From JAUZPB01 sp037140715 (GTDB lineage Bacteria; Bacteroidota; Ignavibacteria; Ignavibacteriales; SURF-24), in assembly GCA_037140715.1 (NCBI GenBank), contig JBAXDX010000096.1, positions 1-10,765 on the forward strand: a stretch of 10,765 nucleotides of DNA, in the 5' to 3' direction. Numbering within the stretch: position 1 is the stretch's first letter; each line of letters starts with the position of its first letter. Positions 8,801 through 10,765 of the stretch are shown piece by piece. Below the pieces are notes generated by a model. The model was not told the origin of the DNA and did no database searches. It saw only the letters and a program-made list of their open reading frames with translations. The position numbers and the translations under genes are program-made.

Positions 8801-9654
8801 GTTTCAGAGTTTATCAGTTTAATAGAAGTTATACTTGAACTTTTAAGTTGTTCAATATCTTCTTCCGATAGAATTTGATCCTTACATAAAAATATTTCAC
8901 CTGTCGTCATGTCGAAAACATCTTCAGCTACGACACGATTCACATAACTTTCAGTATTAATATTTTCAACATCATACTCTTCAACAAGATTAAATAAATC
9001 AAGAATTTGCTCGTCCGTAGTAAAATCTAAAGCACGAAGTAAAGTAGTTGCAGGGAATTTTTTTCTTCTGTCTATATAAACATAAAGTATATTGTTAATA
9101 TCTGTTGCAAATTCAACCCATGATCCTCTAAATGGAATTATTCGCGCTGAATAAATTGGAGTTCCATTTGGATGTACTGTTTGTGAAAAAGCAATACCAG
9201 GAGACCTGTGCAACTGAGTTACGACAACTCTCTCAGCACCATTTATAATAAAAGTGCCTTTTCTGGTCATAAAAGGCAAATTACCTAAATATACTTCCTG
9301 TTCTACAGAATTCACATATTCATCAGTCTCCTGATCTTTTGTAGATAACCTTAGTTTTGCCTTTAATGGAGCTGAAAATGTCAGCCCTCTTTCTTCACAC
9401 TCGACTATTGAATACCTTGGTTTCTCAATATAATACTCAAGAAAATCCAGTCGATAAAACTCTTTAGTATCCAGTATCGGGAAATTTGATAAGAAAACTG
9501 CCTGTAAACCTTTATTCTCTCTCTTCGAAGGCACTACTTTAGCCTGCAAAAATTCTTCAAATGATTTAATCTGAATATCTAACAAATCAGGAACCTCTAC
9601 CGTAGAAGTAATACGTGAAAAAGATATCCTCTTATTATCCAAACCTGCCTCCAT
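5884..9654 (-). CDS. rpoB: DNA-directed RNA polymerase subunit beta
   Basis: Beta is the second catalytic subunit of RNA polymerase and carries the rifampicin pocket and nascent-RNA contacts. It has 1256 residues, near the usual length for FCB-group bacteria. The N-terminal protrusion and lobe contain [15 protein letters not shown] at 131-145. The region equivalent to E. coli SI1 (about 205-310) is clearly shorter than in E. coli. Rifampicin cluster I runs from about 451 to 516 and retains Q458, D461, H471, R474, S476 and L478 (E. coli Q513, D516, H526, R529, S531, L533). The block [12 protein letters not shown] at 1033-1044 holds K1035 and K1043, matching E. coli active-site K1065 and K1073. 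An insertion of roughly 100 residues (about 886-1002) sits at the E. coli SI2 position and includes a very lysine-rich start. The C-terminal switch/clamp block ([20 protein letters not shown]) is at 1174-1193. AGGA-type purines about 6 nt upstream support ATG 9654. It is followed by rpoC after 40 nt. Confidence 0.99.
   Translation of the reverse strand: [1256 protein letters not shown]
6955..6964 (-). other. A10 homopolymer inside rpoB
   Basis: In the coding strand of rpoB, ten consecutive A (T6955-T6964 on the plus strand) follow an A6-T run, giving codons GAA AAA ATA AAA AAA AAA CAG for residues 895-901 (EKIKKKQ). Runs of nine or more A are known in other AT-rich bacteria to allow RNA polymerase slippage. 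Gaining or losing one A here leads to a stop within about 8 to 20 codons, giving a truncated beta. The tract lies in a lineage-variable insertion, so the protein sequence here is probably flexible. Whether slippage occurs is not shown. Confidence 0.9.
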
Positions 9655-9699
9655 TAAATTTTCCTTGCTTCCTCGCCAAGATATTCCACATATAAAGAT

Positions 9700-9741
9700 A
9701 CAAAAATGACAAGGCGGACTTCACCACCTCATCATTTTTGT
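9700..9741 (-). promoter_or_regulatory. Long RNA hairpin between rplL and rpoB (attenuator or processing site)
   Basis: In the minus-strand transcript, the arm ACAAAAATGATGAGGTGG (9741-9724) pairs along all 18 positions with CCGCCTTGTCATTTTTGT (9717-9700) around the loop TGAAGT. Fifteen pairs are Watson-Crick and three are G-U; on the plus strand those three would be C-A mismatches, so the structure fits only the operon RNA. The 3' arm ends in TTTTTGTATCTTTATAT, resembling a leaky terminator. In E. coli the rplL-rpoB junction carries an attenuator and an RNase III site that set polymerase output below ribosomal-protein output; the same role here is inferred from position and shape. Confidence 0.7.
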
Positions 9742-9779
9742 TATACTTAGCGATAATTATATATTACAAAATCTTTTTC

Positions 9780-10154
9780 TTACTTAACTTCTACAGTTGC
9801 TCCGGCATCTTCAAATTCTTTCCTTAACTTCTCAGCCTCATCTTTTGAAATAGCTTCTTTAACTGTTTTTGGAGCACTGTCTACCAGGTCTTTTGCTTCT
9901 TTCAAGCCTAAGCCGGTATGAGCACGCACAACCTTAATGGCGTTAATTTTCTTTTCGCCGGCTGAAATCAATATAACATCAAACTCTGTTTTTTCCTCTA
10001 CCGGAGCTACAACAGCGGAAGCCGGAGCTGCAAAAGCTACAGCAGCAGTTGCGGTAACACCAAATTCATTTTCCAGCGCTTTCTTTAATTCAGACGCTTC
10101 AACTAAGGTTAAACCTTTAATTTTTTCAACTATTTCAACTATTTTCTCTGACAT
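9780..10154 (-). CDS. rplL: 50S ribosomal protein L7/L12
   Basis: This is the multicopy stalk protein of the large ribosomal subunit; dimers bind the C-terminal helix of L10 and recruit IF2, EF-Tu, EF-G and release factor. It has 124 residues, the normal length. Residues about 1-34 form the helical dimerisation and L10-binding domain (IVEKIKGLTLVEASELKKAL), about 35-53 an Ala/Val/Pro-rich flexible hinge, and about 55-124 the globular factor-binding domain. The signature VRAHTGLGLKEAKDLVDSAP is at 76-95; His79 and Thr80 stand where many homologues have Gly/Ala-Thr. GGAG at 10163-10166 lies 8 nt before the ATG. The gene follows rplJ after 35 nt, the usual rplJL pairing, and is followed by a 125-nt gap with a strong hairpin before rpoB. 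Confidence 0.99.
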   Translation of the reverse strand: MSEKIVEIVEKIKGLTLVEASELKKALENEFGVTATAAVAFAAPASAVVAPVEEKTEFDVILISAGEKKINAIKVVRAHTGLGLKEAKDLVDSAPKTVKEAISKDEAEKLRKEFEDAGATVEVK

Positions 10155-10189
10155 TTTATATTCTCCGAATTTATTACGAACAAAATTAT

Positions 10190-10711
10190 TTAAGCGGCCT
10201 TTTTATTTTCAATGGCCTCTATAACCCCAACCAAATCTCTCATTACAGCATTGATTACACCGACAATACCAGATGCCGGAGCATTAATACTTCCAAGAAT
10301 ACCTGAGATAATCTCTTCCTTTGTAGGCAAAGTTGATAATGTATCAAGTTGCTGACTATCAAAGAACTGATCTTCAATATAGCAACCCTTTAACGATAAC
10401 TTCCCTTTTAAATCAAAGTATTTTTTGATAATTTTTGCAGGGACAGTAACATTATCCTTAGCAAATACAAAACCAGTCATACCGATAAGTAAGGGACTTA
10501 ACTCCTGGTACTTATTAGCTTCTTGCAAAGCTTTTTTCATCAGGGTATTTTTAAAGACTTTATATCTGACTCCTTCTTTGCGAAATTCCCTACGGATAGC
10601 ATTGATATCAGAAACATTAACGTTCTGATAGTCAACTAAATAAATCGCACTAGAATCATTAATAAGCTCTTTAATCTGAGAGACTATTTTTTCTTTTTCT
10701 TTTATATCCAT
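10190..10711 (-). CDS. rplJ: 50S ribosomal protein L10
   Basis: L10 anchors the L7/L12 dimers to the large subunit through 23S rRNA helices 42-44. It has 173 residues, the usual length. The N-terminal rRNA-binding domain carries the family pattern: YLVDYQNVNVSDINAIRREF at 24-43 and the KVFKNTLMKKAL block at 51-62. Residues 127-143 (TLPTKEEIISGILGSIN) lead into the C-terminal helix (about 147-170, VGVINAVMRDLVGVIEAIEN) that binds L7/L12. GGGAG at 10716-10720 precedes the ATG by 4 nt. In many bacteria the L10-L7/L12 complex represses this mRNA by binding a leader between rplA and rplJ; only 54 nt upstream are visible (10712-10765), AT-rich, with no clear fold, so this cannot be judged here. Confidence 0.99.
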   Translation of the reverse strand: MDIKEKEKIVSQIKELINDSSAIYLVDYQNVNVSDINAIRREFRKEGVRYKVFKNTLMKKALQEANKYQELSPLLIGMTGFVFAKDNVTVPAKIIKKYFDLKGKLSLKGCYIEDQFFDSQQLDTLSTLPTKEEIISGILGSINAPASGIVGVINAVMRDLVGVIEAIENKKAA

Positions 10712-10765
10712 TACTCTCCCAAACCACTATTAATTATTAGTTAATTATATTTTGAAGCATTTATC

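Noticed and set aside
9742..9779. TATAAT-like sequences on the minus strand before rpoB as an internal promoter
   Set aside because: The region is almost pure A/T, so -10-like matches are expected, and no -35 element at proper spacing is visible.

Overview
This window holds the 3' part of a bacterial ribosomal-protein/RNA-polymerase operon on the minus strand. In transcription order the genes are rplJ (L10), rplL (L7/L12), rpoB (beta) and rpoC (beta'). Together they fill positions 1611-10711. A separate set of small plus-strand genes of unknown function (282-1247, possibly to 1491) converges on the operon from the left. The AT-rich sequence and the protein features point to the FCB (Bacteroidota/Chlorobiota/Ignavibacteriota) group, perhaps an Ignavibacteria-like lineage. 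The relevant features are RpoC starting MPYR, a trigger loop reading QLTLRTFHLGG, an SI3 insertion in RpoC, and an insertion in RpoB at the E. coli SI2 position. This placement rests on recalled family patterns, not a search.

Layout from the left. Positions 1-281 are non-coding, with a REP-like palindrome at the extreme left edge and a perfect AGGAGG ribosome-binding site at 271-276. Two small genes follow, 171 and 149 codons long. They abut exactly (stop TAA, then ATG with no base between), so they are very probably co-transcribed and translationally coupled; I recognise neither. From 1248 to 1610 there is no secure gene. This stretch holds a doubtful 71-codon ORF with a hydrophobic N-terminus and a stem-loop plus U-run (1515-1544). 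The stem-loop lies between the convergent transcripts and probably ends the plus-strand unit and perhaps rpoC as well.

The minus-strand operon is compact: 35 nt between rplJ and rplL, 125 nt between rplL and rpoB, and 40 nt between rpoB and rpoC. L10 and L7/L12 form the ribosomal stalk that recruits translational GTPases. Beta and beta' form the catalytic core of RNA polymerase, and all diagnostic active-site and zinc-binding residues are present. The rplL-rpoB gap carries an 18-bp RNA hairpin whose only three non-Watson-Crick pairs are G-U wobbles in the minus-strand transcript. It is a good candidate for the attenuator or RNase-processing element known at this junction in other bacteria.

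Most of the window is highly conserved housekeeping sequence. I see no CRISPR array, tRNA, rRNA, transposase gene or defence system. The items most worth a second look are the rplL-rpoB hairpin, the unknown coupled gene pair, and an A10 tract inside rpoB that could cause slippage.
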